DNA of 64,000 nt from Lacicoccus halitifaciens (GTDB lineage: Bacteria > Bacillota > Bacilli > Staphylococcales > Salinicoccaceae): assembly GCF_040544485.1 (NCBI RefSeq), contig NZ_JBDZDV010000005.1, positions 1 through 64,000 of the forward strand. The letters are read 5' to 3'. Shown here piece by piece: positions 50,245 to 57,614 of this stretch; position 1 is the first letter of the stretch, and every line of letters starts with the position of its first letter. The notes beneath the pieces were generated by a model. That model was not told the origin of the DNA and did no database searches. It worked only from the letters and a program-made list of their open reading frames with translations. A program made the translations under genes and the position numbers.

Positions 50245-51366
50245 TCATTCTTCTGTTTCCGTCACTTCCAAAAACTGCTGGATGAGTTCATATGTGAGCA
50301 TCGGGTCATCCGCCTGGTTCGTCGTCCCGATGATGTATGCATCGAGTGATTCGTTGTAAAAGGCGAAGCTCCCGGTGATCCCGGCATGGCCGGTCAGCGG
50401 GTACAGCCTGAGCATCGGTATCTCCTCCGTCACATCAAACTTCATCACGCCGCTGCCGTACTGGTGAAACAGGAACTGGATGTCCTGCATCTCCGTTTCG
50501 ATGAACGCGGTGTCGAACATCTCCCCTTCGAAAAATGCTTTCGTGAATGTGAGGAGGTCGGATGCGGTGCTCACGATGCCCCCGCTTGCCCGCATATTGG
50601 CAAGGATCGGCGTAATGTCCCTAGGTTCCCCGCCGACCGTGACGGGCGGCACTGTATCCGCGTCATCCGCAAATTCCGTATCTGACAATCCGAGAGGTTC
50701 GAATATATAGCTTTCATATTGGGATTCCAGTGTCCCGCCGGAGGCCCGTTCGATGATCTCACCCAATATATCATAATTGATGTCTGCATAATAGGCAGCT
50801 GTGCCGTTGATGAACCTGGCACCCTTGCCTTTGGCGTCGTCCAATTTGGATTCGAAGGTGAACGTTTCCCCGTTATCGATCGAATCCTCGACCAGGGTCA
50901 GCCCTTCCGCTTCGCTCTCCGCATAGGCCGGGAGGCCCGTCGTATGGCTGAGCAGCTGGCTGATCGTGATGCTCCCGCTGTACTCTGCCCCTTCATATAC
51001 ATGAAGGCCCGAATATTCCTCAGGTGTGAGATACATGTCGATCGTATCATCCAGGCTGAGCATATCCGCCTCGACCATCTGGAAGATGACGCTCGCTGTA
51101 AACATCTTGGTGACGCTTGCGATGCTGATAGGTGTGTCAAGATCCAGATTGCCGGAAGCAGCTTCCGTCACTTCACCGTCATTTTCAATCATGAACACGG
51201 CACCATGCAGCGTCTCGTGATCGATCCGTTCAAAAATCAGATTTTCGATCTGTTCATCTTTTTCAAGCGATTCCAGCGGTATGTAATCCGTCATTTCCTG
51301 ATGCGGCAGGAATCCGATGATCAGAACCGACAGCATCATATTCAGACGGCGCGTTAAAAAATTCAA
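50245..51366 (-). CDS. Serine hydrolase, class C beta-lactamase/DD-peptidase fold, exported
   Basis: 373 residues. An N-terminal hydrophobic segment (LNMMLSVLIIGFL) works as signal or anchor. SXXK motif ISIASVTKMFTAS (Ser about 84), the YXN position reads YADINYDILG (Asp in place of Asn), and the third motif is GHAGITGS. The surface is very acidic. Such proteins act on cell-wall peptides or D-amino acid esters (FmtA/Pbp4*/EstB group). The start is taken as TTG at 51366, 6 nt after GAGGTG; the in-frame GTG at 51375 is part of that site. Confidence 0.85.
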   Translation of the reverse strand: MNFLTRRLNMMLSVLIIGFLPHQEMTDYIPLESLEKDEQIENLIFERIDHETLHGAVFMIENDGEVTEAASGNLDLDTPISIASVTKMFTASVIFQMVEADMLSLDDTIDMYLTPEEYSGLHVYEGAEYSGSITISQLLSHTTGLPAYAESEAEGLTLVEDSIDNGETFTFESKLDDAKGKGARFINGTAAYYADINYDILGEIIERASGGTLESQYESYIFEPLGLSDTEFADDADTVPPVTVGGEPRDITPILANMRASGGIVSTASDLLTFTKAFFEGEMFDTAFIETEMQDIQFLFHQYGSGVMKFDVTEEIPMLRLYPLTGHAGITGSFAFYNESLDAYIIGTTNQADDPMLTYELIQQFLEVTETEE

Positions 51367-51477
51367 ATCAGACACCTCTTATTCCCTGTTCTTCCGGTGA
51401 TCATCAGTGAGGCACATCTCTTCATCACATTATATAGGAAACCATGCGATCCATCATTAAATTAAAGCCGATTCCAC

Positions 51478-51508
51478 AAATAAAACCCTCCGTGAAGGAA
51501 GGTTTTTA
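51478..51508 (-). terminator. Terminator after the lipoprotein gene
   Basis: Minus strand AAACCTTCC / GGAGGGTTT stem with one mismatch and a TTCAC loop, followed by TTATTT. It separates the lipoprotein and serine hydrolase genes. Confidence 0.75.
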
Positions 51509-51510
51509 TT

Positions 51511-52428
51511 TTACATGGTTGTATAGGCCTGGACCAGGTCCTGGAAATAAAGATAGGAATACGTCGGGAAATCCGCGCTGATGGTGAAGAACAGGTCACC
51601 GTTGCTGTAGACGATGGTATCGCCGAGCGCGTAGACATAAAGCCCGAGCGTATTGTCATCCGCATCCACGGGGATCAAAGCCTGCGTAATCGTTGCTTCA
51701 TTGATCAGCATCTCACCGACCGCGAACACCTGCGGATCATGGTCGTCTGCGAGGTCGTCCATCGATATCACATCCCCAAGATCCTCGGCATTCGGCGTAC
51801 CGGAGAGGTCCAGCTCGTAAAACCCCGGGGCAATCGAAGAATGGATGAGGTGATCATCTTCATCGAAAATGAAAGTCATGTCCGCCATGATGAACGGCTC
51901 CCCGTTTTCGTGGGCCAGCTCATCGTCCGGGAAATGATAGATCATCAAAGTATGCCCGTTGCCGAGATCCATCGAGTCCGGTTCAATTTCCATATCAGAC
52001 ATCAGTTCCTCAACCTCGGCGCTTGAAGAACCACTGCCTTCCGGATCGAACACGTCCTTAAGCGTGTATTCTTCAGTCATGTCCTGATACTTTTCCCAGA
52101 CCGCCTGCCCGGTCTCATTCGTGAACGTATCATCCTTCACCAGATCGAAAGCCGCCTTATCCTCACTCGCAGCAGTGATGTCGATCTCCTCGTCGACGGT
52201 TTCAACCTCGACTTCCGCCAAATCCGCTTCTGCTTCATCATCCGCTTCGGCAGATTCCGCCTCTTCTGATTCATCGTTATCCGCAGACTCTGAAGCCTCA
52301 TCCACCTCCGTACTCTCTGCTTCCTCCACAACAAGCTCCCCTTCAACATCCACCGCTTCTTCCGTCTCATTTGCGCTGCAGGCAACAAGCAGTGCGATAC
52401 CCGTAAGCAATAGAAATTTTCTCAGCAT
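51511..52428 (-). CDS. Lipoprotein with acidic linker, unknown function
   Basis: 305 residues. The signal peptide MLRKFLLLTGIALLVACSAN has the lipobox LVAC (Cys 17). A very acidic, low-complexity linker (about 20-85, mostly Glu, Asp, Ala, Ser) tethers a folded domain (about 90-305) beginning SEDKAAFDLVKDDTFTNETG. The protein is membrane-anchored on the outer face. I do not recognise the domain; the length and linker are like other halophile surface lipoproteins. Ribosome site GGGTGGAG. Upstream lies repeat array C, with no conserved promoter that I could pick out. Confidence 0.75.
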   Translation of the reverse strand: MLRKFLLLTGIALLVACSANETEEAVDVEGELVVEEAESTEVDEASESADNDESEEAESAEADDEAEADLAEVEVETVDEEIDITAASEDKAAFDLVKDDTFTNETGQAVWEKYQDMTEEYTLKDVFDPEGSGSSSAEVEELMSDMEIEPDSMDLGNGHTLMIYHFPDDELAHENGEPFIMADMTFIFDEDDHLIHSSIAPGFYELDLSGTPNAEDLGDVISMDDLADDHDPQVFAVGEMLINEATITQALIPVDADDNTLGLYVYALGDTIVYSNGDLFFTISADFPTYSYLYFQDLVQAYTTM

Positions 52429-52520
52429 TGACGATCTCCACCCCTCATATTGTAAATATACTCATTTACATTATACCCCCTATTCGACAGGGTGGGAGTT
52501 TTTATTTGAATCCATATTTT

Positions 52521-52870
52521 TTCGCAACCTTCGCTTGATTTCAGAGTCAACCTTGCGGATACGGCACCACTTTTCGCAACCTTCATTCGGGTTCAGCACC
52601 AACCTTGCGAATCCGACACTGTTTTTCGCAACCCTCACCCGGTTTCAGAGTCAACCTTGCGAATACGGCACCACTTTTCGCAACCTTCGCTTGATTTCAG
52701 AGTCAACCTTGCGAATACGGCACCACTTTTCGCAACCTTCGCTTGATTTCAGAGTCAACCTTGCGAATCCAGCACTGTTTTTCGCAGCCTTCACCCGGTT
52801 TCAGAGTCAACCTTGCGGATACGGCACCACTTTTCGCAACCTTCACACGAGTTCAGCACCAACCTTACGC
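52521..52870. repeat. Array C: 52-bp intergenic tandem repeats, six to seven units
   Basis: TTCGCAACC (variants TTCGCAGCC) recurs at 52521, 52573, 52625, 52677, 52729, 52781 and 52833, exactly 52 bp apart, and CCTTGCG(A/G)AT occurs once per unit (first at 52551). TTGCGA-N15-TCGCAA is kept between neighbouring units, the same arrangement as in array B although the filler sequence (for example GATTTCAGAGTCAACC) differs. The 495-bp gap between the lipoprotein and SRPBCC genes is nearly all array, plus a terminator at 52887. Confidence 0.92.
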
Positions 52871-52886
52871 CGCATTTTAAAACACA

Positions 52887-52918
52887 ATAAAAAACCGGGC
52901 ACCTCATGGTGTCCGGTA
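52887..52918 (-). terminator. Terminator after the SRPBCC gene
   Basis: Minus strand ACCGGACACC / GGTGCCCGGT stem with an ATGA loop and one mismatch, then TTTTTTATTG. Confidence 0.85.
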
Positions 52919-52923
52919 ATAGA

Positions 52924-53394
52924 TCATCTGATCTCTGCGCCGAGATGGTCGGCCAGGCGGTACAGGGCAACAATCAGCGCCCTTTCATGAACTTCCTGGT
53001 CGACGCCTTCCGGCACATTACGGCATGTCACGAAGACTTCCGTTTCATTCCCCTGCCCGATCATCGTCCATTCCTGTTCCATGATGCCTTCATACTTTTC
53101 GTCATCGGTATCGAATTCCACGGTGAAGATGACGCGGTTGTACGGCTCCAATGTTTTAAAGACACCCGTGTAGCTGTCGACATTGTCTGCCGTCTTCCCC
53201 GCCGTCTCTTTGTCATCGTATATCAGGTTGACGCGGAAAGTTCCGCCTTCAACCGCATCGAAGGATTCAATTTCCATCGTCATATCGTGCGGGGCCATCC
53301 ATCTCTTGAACGCTTCCTCTTTTACAAACGACTGGTATATGCTCTCCTGCGGCGCACCGATCAGGACACTTGCCTTATCAATTCTCTTTGACAT
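52924..53394 (-). CDS. SRPBCC (AHSA1-like) domain protein
   Basis: 156 residues. The fold is shown by SVLIGAPQESIYQSFVKEEAFKRWM at the N-terminus, the strand-rich centre with GGTFRVNLIYDDKE and YTGVFKTLEPYNRVIFTVEF, and the C-terminal helix (ALIVALYRLADHLGAEI). These helix-grip proteins bind hydrophobic ligands; no function can be assigned. AGGAGGG ribosome site. It is on the same strand as desKR but separated from it by 41 nt. Confidence 0.85.
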   Translation of the reverse strand: MSKRIDKASVLIGAPQESIYQSFVKEEAFKRWMAPHDMTMEIESFDAVEGGTFRVNLIYDDKETAGKTADNVDSYTGVFKTLEPYNRVIFTVEFDTDDEKYEGIMEQEWTMIGQGNETEVFVTCRNVPEGVDQEVHERALIVALYRLADHLGAEIR

Positions 53395-53435
53395 GCAATC
53401 CCTCCTATTCAGCTTATCACGCAGTTATCTCTACC

Positions 53436-54035
53436 CTATTTCAGCCAGCCTTTATCCTTCGCCTTTGAGATGGCTTCAATCCTGTTCTTTGCCCCAAGTT
53501 TATCCAGTACAATCGAGATGTAATTCCTCACGGTCCCGTTTGACAGGCTCAAATTTTTGGCGATGGTCTTCGTTGGCTCACCTTCAGCCAGATGCTGGAC
53601 GATCTCCTGCTCCCGCTTCGTCAGCGGGTTATCCAATTCAAATGCCACATCGATCAGTTCCGGGGAGTACACCCTTTTGCCGTCCGTAATCTGCCGGATC
53701 GCATCGGCAAGTGTCTCACTCGGGCTGTCTTTCAATAAATACCCGCGCACATTGGCTTTTTTCGCCCGTTCGAAATACCCGGGCCGTAAAAACGTCGTGA
53801 GTATCATCACTTTACAGTCGGTGTCCTTCAACTTCTCGGCCGCTTCAAGACCGGTCATCACCGGCATTTCTATATCCATGAGGCAGACATCCGGTTTCAG
53901 TTCTTCGACCAGTTTCAACGCCTCTTCACCATTCACTGCTTTGCCGACGACTTCCAGATCATCTTCCAGATCCAGCAGTGAACCCAGCGCACCGAGCAGC
54001 AGGTTTTGATCTTCCGCAAGCACTATACGTATCAT
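53436..54035 (-). CDS. desR: Response regulator, NarL/LuxR type (DesR-like)
   Basis: 199 residues. Receiver domain with the acidic pocket VLAEDQ, phospho-acceptor Asp in VCLMDIEMPVMTG (about 54), Thr in ILTTFLRPGYF and Lys in YLLKDSPSETLA; the LuxR-type helix-turn-helix is LTKREQEIVQHLAEGEPTKT. Directly adjacent to its kinase and next to a fatty acid desaturase gene, it matches DesR, which switches on des in the cold. Ribosome site GGAAGGAGG. Confidence 0.88.
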   Translation of the reverse strand: MIRIVLAEDQNLLLGALGSLLDLEDDLEVVGKAVNGEEALKLVEELKPDVCLMDIEMPVMTGLEAAEKLKDTDCKVMILTTFLRPGYFERAKKANVRGYLLKDSPSETLADAIRQITDGKRVYSPELIDVAFELDNPLTKREQEIVQHLAEGEPTKTIAKNLSLSNGTVRNYISIVLDKLGAKNRIEAISKAKDKGWLK

Positions 54036-55157
54036 TTATCCTTCCTCCCTTTCCTTCAGCACTTTCGGCACTGAGACATTGATTTCGAACCCTTCAGGCG
54101 TCTGGGTGATATGCAGCTCGCCGCTCACAAATGACAGCCTCTCCCTCATACCGTCCAGGCCGTTACCGTTGAGAAATTGCTTGTTACGGGTGCCGTTATC
54201 GGATACTTTCAGCAGAAGATCACTTTTCGATTCGGACAATTCTATGAAGCTGTAGTCTGCCCCCGCATGTCTTATAACATTGTTGACCGCTTCTTTTAAG
54301 CACATGCTCAGTATGTTTTCACTCAGCTCGGGAATCTTGCCGATTTCTGCATCCACCGTTATTTCATGGTCTATGCCTGCCGTATCGAGAATGTCCCCCA
54401 CCCTTTTCAGCTCTTCAGCAAGCCCATTATGCCTCATATTGCCGATCAATTCCCTGACTTCTTTCAGTGCCTGCCTTGAAGTATGGTGGATATCTTCCAG
54501 CTCATTTTTCGCTTTTACAGTATCTATATCAATCAGTTTCGATGACAGTTCACTTTTCAAGCCGATCATCGACAGTTTCTGACCCAGTGTATCATGAAGG
54601 TCACGGGCGATCCGGTTGCGTTCATCAGCAATCGCAAGCTCTGCGATCTTCTGATTTGCATCCGCAAGCTGGTCTTCCAGCTCTTCAGTCTGGATGCGGC
54701 TCCGTTTGCCGATCGGAATCAAAATGACGCCGAGCACCGTCATGATCAAAAATGGCAGATGGCTGATGAATAAAGAATAGTCGCCGATGAAACCGACCAC
54801 CATCGCGGCGATCGTCGTCACAAGGTGGATCACATACATGGATATGAACCCCGCCCTGTTACGTATGATGCCCACATAAAATGCAATGAACAGTGCAAAG
54901 TACACATATCCGAACAAATAAGTCATGATGATATTGATGGCGAATTCAATGCTGAGGCCGATATATATTTTCGGTCCCTTCACGTTATACGTCAGCCAGA
55001 ACACCGCAAAGAACAACAGGGTCACCGAGATTCCGAAGATGATCTCGGGAGTTGACGTCGAACGGAATATGAAGTAGAACGGCAGTATGCAGAAGATGAT
55101 CCATATATACAGACTGAGTCCGGTGTTCTTGGCAAACAGATGATACCACTCTCTCAT
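54036..55157 (-). CDS. desK: Membrane sensor histidine kinase (DesK-like)
   Basis: 373 residues. Five hydrophobic segments in about 1-145, a coiled linker (SRIQTEELEDQLADANQKIAE), the HisKA_3 motif NRIARDLHDTLGQKLSM (His about 188) and the ATPase domain with KEAVNNVIRHAG and SDNGTRNKQFLNGNGLDGMRERL. This is the thermosensor layout of DesK: membrane thickness in the cold sets kinase or phosphatase state. It overlaps desR (0 nt gap) and lies just downstream of des. Confidence 0.88.
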   Translation of the reverse strand: MREWYHLFAKNTGLSLYIWIIFCILPFYFIFRSTSTPEIIFGISVTLLFFAVFWLTYNVKGPKIYIGLSIEFAINIIMTYLFGYVYFALFIAFYVGIIRNRAGFISMYVIHLVTTIAAMVVGFIGDYSLFISHLPFLIMTVLGVILIPIGKRSRIQTEELEDQLADANQKIAELAIADERNRIARDLHDTLGQKLSMIGLKSELSSKLIDIDTVKAKNELEDIHHTSRQALKEVRELIGNMRHNGLAEELKRVGDILDTAGIDHEITVDAEIGKIPELSENILSMCLKEAVNNVIRHAGADYSFIELSESKSDLLLKVSDNGTRNKQFLNGNGLDGMRERLSFVSGELHITQTPEGFEINVSVPKVLKEREEG

Positions 55158-55186
55158 TGTGCCGCCCCCTTCATAAGATTCGCCTA

Positions 55187-55213
55187 ATTATACCAGTTTA
55201 AAGCGCTTTAAAC
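55187..55213 (-). promoter_or_regulatory. desKR promoter with an 18-bp palindrome (cre-like)
   Basis: Minus strand extended -10 TGGTATAAT (TATAAT at 55187-55192). Over the spacer and -35 region lies the perfect palindrome GTTTAAAGCGCTTTAAAC (55196-55213). Its core AAAGCGCTTT equals that of strong CcpA cre sites (TGAAAGCGCTTTCA), differing only at the outer TG/CA. Confidence 0.6.
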
Positions 55214-55216
55214 ATT

Positions 55217-55258
55217 ATAAAAGACCCGTCCATACCGTATATGGACGGGTCTTTATTC
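55217..55258 (-). terminator. Terminator between des and desK
   Basis: Stem AAAGACCCGTCCATA / TATGGACGGGTCTTT with a CCGTA loop and T tracts. It ends the des transcript, so desKR must use the promoter next to it. Confidence 0.92.
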
Positions 55259-55262
55259 AACT

Positions 55263-56294
55263 TCAGCGAGTGCTCGCACTGTGCTTCATATTACCTTGGG
55301 CAACACGCTGCTTCAAGTCTTTGAATGTGATGAACTTCTTGTGGTCTTCATCGAACAATCTGAACTTGATCGATTCGAGGCTCGTCTTCAGTGTGATTGT
55401 CGTCGCCTGATGCAGCGGCGGTGTATTAGCGTGCGCCTCTTCAAGGTGATAATTCGGGACCCTAGGTGCCAGATGGTGGACGTGATGGTATCCGATGCTG
55501 CCCGTCATCCATTCGAGCCACTTGGGCAGTTTATAATATGAACTGCCGTCGACTGCCGCCTTGACGAAATCCCACTCTGATTCATTTTCAAAATAGGAAT
55601 CTTCGAACTGGTGCTGTACATAGAACAGCCAGATGCCCGCCATTCCGGCGATGTAGATGATCGGCAGCTGGACCATGAGGAGGACATGCCATCCCAATGT
55701 GAAACCGATGGTGAGGTAAATCGCAATCAGTATCAAGGTGATGAGGTGCGTGTTCAAACGCTCTTTCCGTTTCGCCGCCTTGCGGTTGAAGCGGTTCGCA
55801 CTCAGGAACAGATGCAGCGGTCCGAGGCCGAACATCACGATCGGGTTACGGTACAGTCTGTACTGCAGTTTCTTCCACTTGCTTGCTTCTTCGTATTCCT
55901 TCACCGTCATGACCCAGATGTCGCCGATGCCCCGTTTGTCGAGGTTGCCGCTCGTTGCATGGTGCATCGCATGTTCGGTCTTCCATCTATCATATGCGAA
56001 ATGCGTGATGACGCCGGTGAATGTACCGAAAAAGTTGTTGAGCTTTTTATTTTTGAAAAATGAGCCGTGCGCACAGTCATGGAAAATTATGAATGAACGT
56101 ATCATGAAACCTGCAGCAAGAATGCTGAATGGCAGGCTCAGCCAGAACGAAACACTGAGTGCCTGGTATGCCAGGAACCATAATAAAAAGAATGGCACGA
56201 TCGTATTGAGTAATTGTATAATGCTTGTTTTTGTCTGGGACTTAGCATAGGGCATAACAGCCTTTTTCAGCTGCGCCTGTTTTTGTTTGGTCAT
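55263..56294 (-). CDS. des: Membrane acyl-lipid fatty acid desaturase (Des-like)
   Basis: 343 residues. Three histidine boxes for the di-iron centre: FHDCAHGSFF (about 71-80), HAMHHATSG (about 107-115) and GYHHVHHLAPR (about 268-278), with about four to six membrane helices between. It introduces cis double bonds in phospholipid acyl chains to keep membranes fluid in the cold. The neighbouring DesK-DesR system and the candidate operator upstream fit this role. Two in-frame ATGs exist; the one at 56294 lies 9 nt after GGGAG, the one at 56303 touches it. Confidence 0.92.
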   Translation of the reverse strand: MTKQKQAQLKKAVMPYAKSQTKTSIIQLLNTIVPFFLLWFLAYQALSVSFWLSLPFSILAAGFMIRSFIIFHDCAHGSFFKNKKLNNFFGTFTGVITHFAYDRWKTEHAMHHATSGNLDKRGIGDIWVMTVKEYEEASKWKKLQYRLYRNPIVMFGLGPLHLFLSANRFNRKAAKRKERLNTHLITLILIAIYLTIGFTLGWHVLLMVQLPIIYIAGMAGIWLFYVQHQFEDSYFENESEWDFVKAAVDGSSYYKLPKWLEWMTGSIGYHHVHHLAPRVPNYHLEEAHANTPPLHQATTITLKTSLESIKFRLFDEDHKKFITFKDLKQRVAQGNMKHSASTR

Positions 56295-56321
56295 AAGTTC
56301 CATCTCCCTGTCTTCTAGTCA

Positions 56322-56395
56322 TCTATAATTATAGAATGCCGGAGGGAGACCGGATAGAGGATTTTGTCAGCAATAAAATATGACATTTGTCATAT
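56322..56395 (-). promoter_or_regulatory. des promoter region with candidate DesR operator
   Basis: Minus strand -10 TATAAT (56328-56333) lies inside the 14-bp palindrome TCTATAATTATAGA. The -35 place (56351-56356) reads TATCCG, which is poor, as expected of an activator-dependent promoter. About 20 bp further upstream is the perfect inverted repeat ATATGACA-TT-TGTCATAT (56378-56395), a fitting site for a dimeric regulator such as DesR. Confidence 0.55.
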
Positions 56396-56476
56396 CCGCC
56401 GCCAAAGTTTGTGGAAATGGTTATTAAAGGTGTAAATCCGGGTATGGAAAGATAACCCAAGCAGGAGGTATTCATT

Positions 56477-56548
56477 ATGAAATATGGTATTTCAATCACT
56501 TTAATCATTGTCATCGTCTTTGTACTTATCATTTTGATGAATAATTAA
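56477..56548 (+). CDS. Microprotein of 23 residues with one TM helix
   Basis: Sequence MKYGISITLIIVIVFVLIIL followed by MNN: a single hydrophobic helix with almost no polar part. AGCAGGAGGT stands 7 nt before the ATG, an ideal ribosome site, and the frame closes just before a hairpin. It is probably a real small membrane protein. No family is known to me. Confidence 0.65.
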   Translation: MKYGISITLIIVIVFVLIILMNN

Positions 56549-56550
56549 AA

Positions 56551-56580
56551 AAACGGCAGTCGGGGTTCCCCGGCTGCCAA
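56551..56580 (-). terminator. Terminator after the 30-residue microprotein gene
   Basis: GGCAGTCGGGG / CCCCGGCTGCC stem (one G-T pair) with a TT loop. On the minus strand it is followed by GTTTTTTTTAATT, so it serves the minus-strand microgene; the plus strand lacks a T run. Confidence 0.85.
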
Positions 56581-56599
56581 TTGTCATTTATATGGACTT

Positions 56600-56692
56600 T
56601 TATTTTTTCGCTTTGCCGATGCCTTTGAAGACCATGCCGATGATGATGGCGATGATCACCGTGGCGAGACCGAATATTAATAGTGCATTCAT
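56600..56692 (-). CDS. Microprotein of 30 residues with one TM helix
   Basis: Starts MNALLIFGLATVIIAIIIGM and ends VFKGIGKAKK: one hydrophobic helix and a basic tail, topology likely N-out. The ribosome site GGGAGTG lies 6 nt before the ATG at 56692 and a terminator follows. It is convergent with the 23-residue gene. Unknown family. Confidence 0.65.
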   Translation of the reverse strand: MNALLIFGLATVIIAIIIGMVFKGIGKAKK

Positions 56693-56771
56693 ATCCCAGC
56701 ACTCCCTTTCGTGAGTCTTTTTTTATTGATGTACCTTTTTACGGAAAAGATGAAACATCCCAGGCTGCTTA

Positions 56772-57176
56772 TCAATTTCCGGATTCACGGCTGCTGCTGA
56801 TGACTTTAATCTGAAGCGGCTTGATGCCCGAGATAAAGATGATGTAACCCACGACCAGAACGCTGAGAATCCAAAAGTTCAAAAGATCGAAAATCGAAGA
56901 AGTGAACATAATAAGCAGCAGAACCGGCAGGAGGTAGCCCACCCAAATCATCGTCCGTGAATTGGAAACTTCTACTGTGTCGCCTTGTTTTACATGCTTT
57001 GTAACAACTTTGTTCATAATTTGTTTGACTTTCAGTTCACCGGTCTCTCCTTCAAGTTCGACCTCAGCAGTATCACTTCCATATATACTGGTAACTTTCG
57101 CCTCATCAAGATAGACTTCAAGTTCCGTCCAATCAGCAGTCATCCTTTCCTTTTTCCTGATCACTTTCACCGTCAT
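56772..57176 (-). CDS. Beta-domain/two-TM protein (paralogue 2)
   Basis: 134 residues: MTVKVIRKKERMTADW, VYLDEAKVTSIYGSDTAEVE, VKQGDTVEVSNSRTM make up a soluble N-terminal domain (about 1-80), then two hydrophobic helices (about 82-122) and a short tail. It shares the R-K start, the D-X-K-V turn and the GDXV motif with the genes at 49311, 57173 and 57888. Its ATG overlaps the stop of paralogue 3 (ATGA), so they are translated together. Function unknown. Confidence 0.7.
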   Translation of the reverse strand: MTVKVIRKKERMTADWTELEVYLDEAKVTSIYGSDTAEVELEGETGELKVKQIMNKVVTKHVKQGDTVEVSNSRTMIWVGYLLPVLLLIMFTSSIFDLLNFWILSVLVVGYIIFISGIKPLQIKVISSSRESGN

Positions 57177-57589
57177 GAATCATACCCCTTTTTCTTACTG
57201 TTCCCCACGACCTCAATCTGGTAGGTCTTCATGAAGAAATCGATAAGGAACGTGATGCCGACCAGGGGAAGGAAGAAGATGAGTGACGGCCAGTATTCGA
57301 TGTTGATGATCATCAACAGGCCCGGGGCGAGCGCAAAAAACAGCGCGATGAACTGCAGGATATAATGGAGCTTCCTGCGGCTGAGCAGGACGATGTCCCC
57401 ATCCCTCACCGGGACCGGCTTCACCCTTTCGAATATGGGATCGAGGCTGACTTCCGCCGTTTCAGCCGGCAGAGCGACCGTCGTTTCCTCTCCTTTTTTT
57501 ATCTTATCCACCTCCTCACCATTGATCGTAATGATGAGCGGCGTGACTGAATCGATCTTGTTGTATTCCCGCTTCACTTTGATATCCAT
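57173..57589 (-). CDS. Beta-domain/two-TM protein (paralogue 3)
   Basis: 138 residues: MDIKVKREYNKIDSVTPLII, INGEEVDKIKKGEETTVALP, VRDGDIVLLSRRK form the N-terminal domain (about 1-80), followed by two hydrophobic helices (about 82-122). The GEETTVALP stretch is reminiscent of PEGA-like domains. AGGGGTGAG ribosome site. It lies upstream of and overlapping paralogue 2, and downstream of paralogue 4 with array F between them. Confidence 0.7.
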   Translation of the reverse strand: MDIKVKREYNKIDSVTPLIITINGEEVDKIKKGEETTVALPAETAEVSLDPIFERVKPVPVRDGDIVLLSRRKLHYILQFIALFFALAPGLLMIINIEYWPSLIFFLPLVGITFLIDFFMKTYQIEVVGNSKKKGYDS

Positions 57590-57614
57590 TGCTGACTCAC
57601 CCCTTTCCTATGTA

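Noticed and set aside
39957..52870. CRISPR arrays
   Set aside because: The repeats have no distinct repeat-spacer structure of 25-37 bp direct repeats with unique spacers; the words are only 6-10 bp, spacing alternates, and no cas genes are present.
52121..52990. Plus-strand frame of 289 codons with Ser-rich then repeat sequence
   Set aside because: It is the antisense of the acidic lipoprotein linker followed by array C; no start signal.
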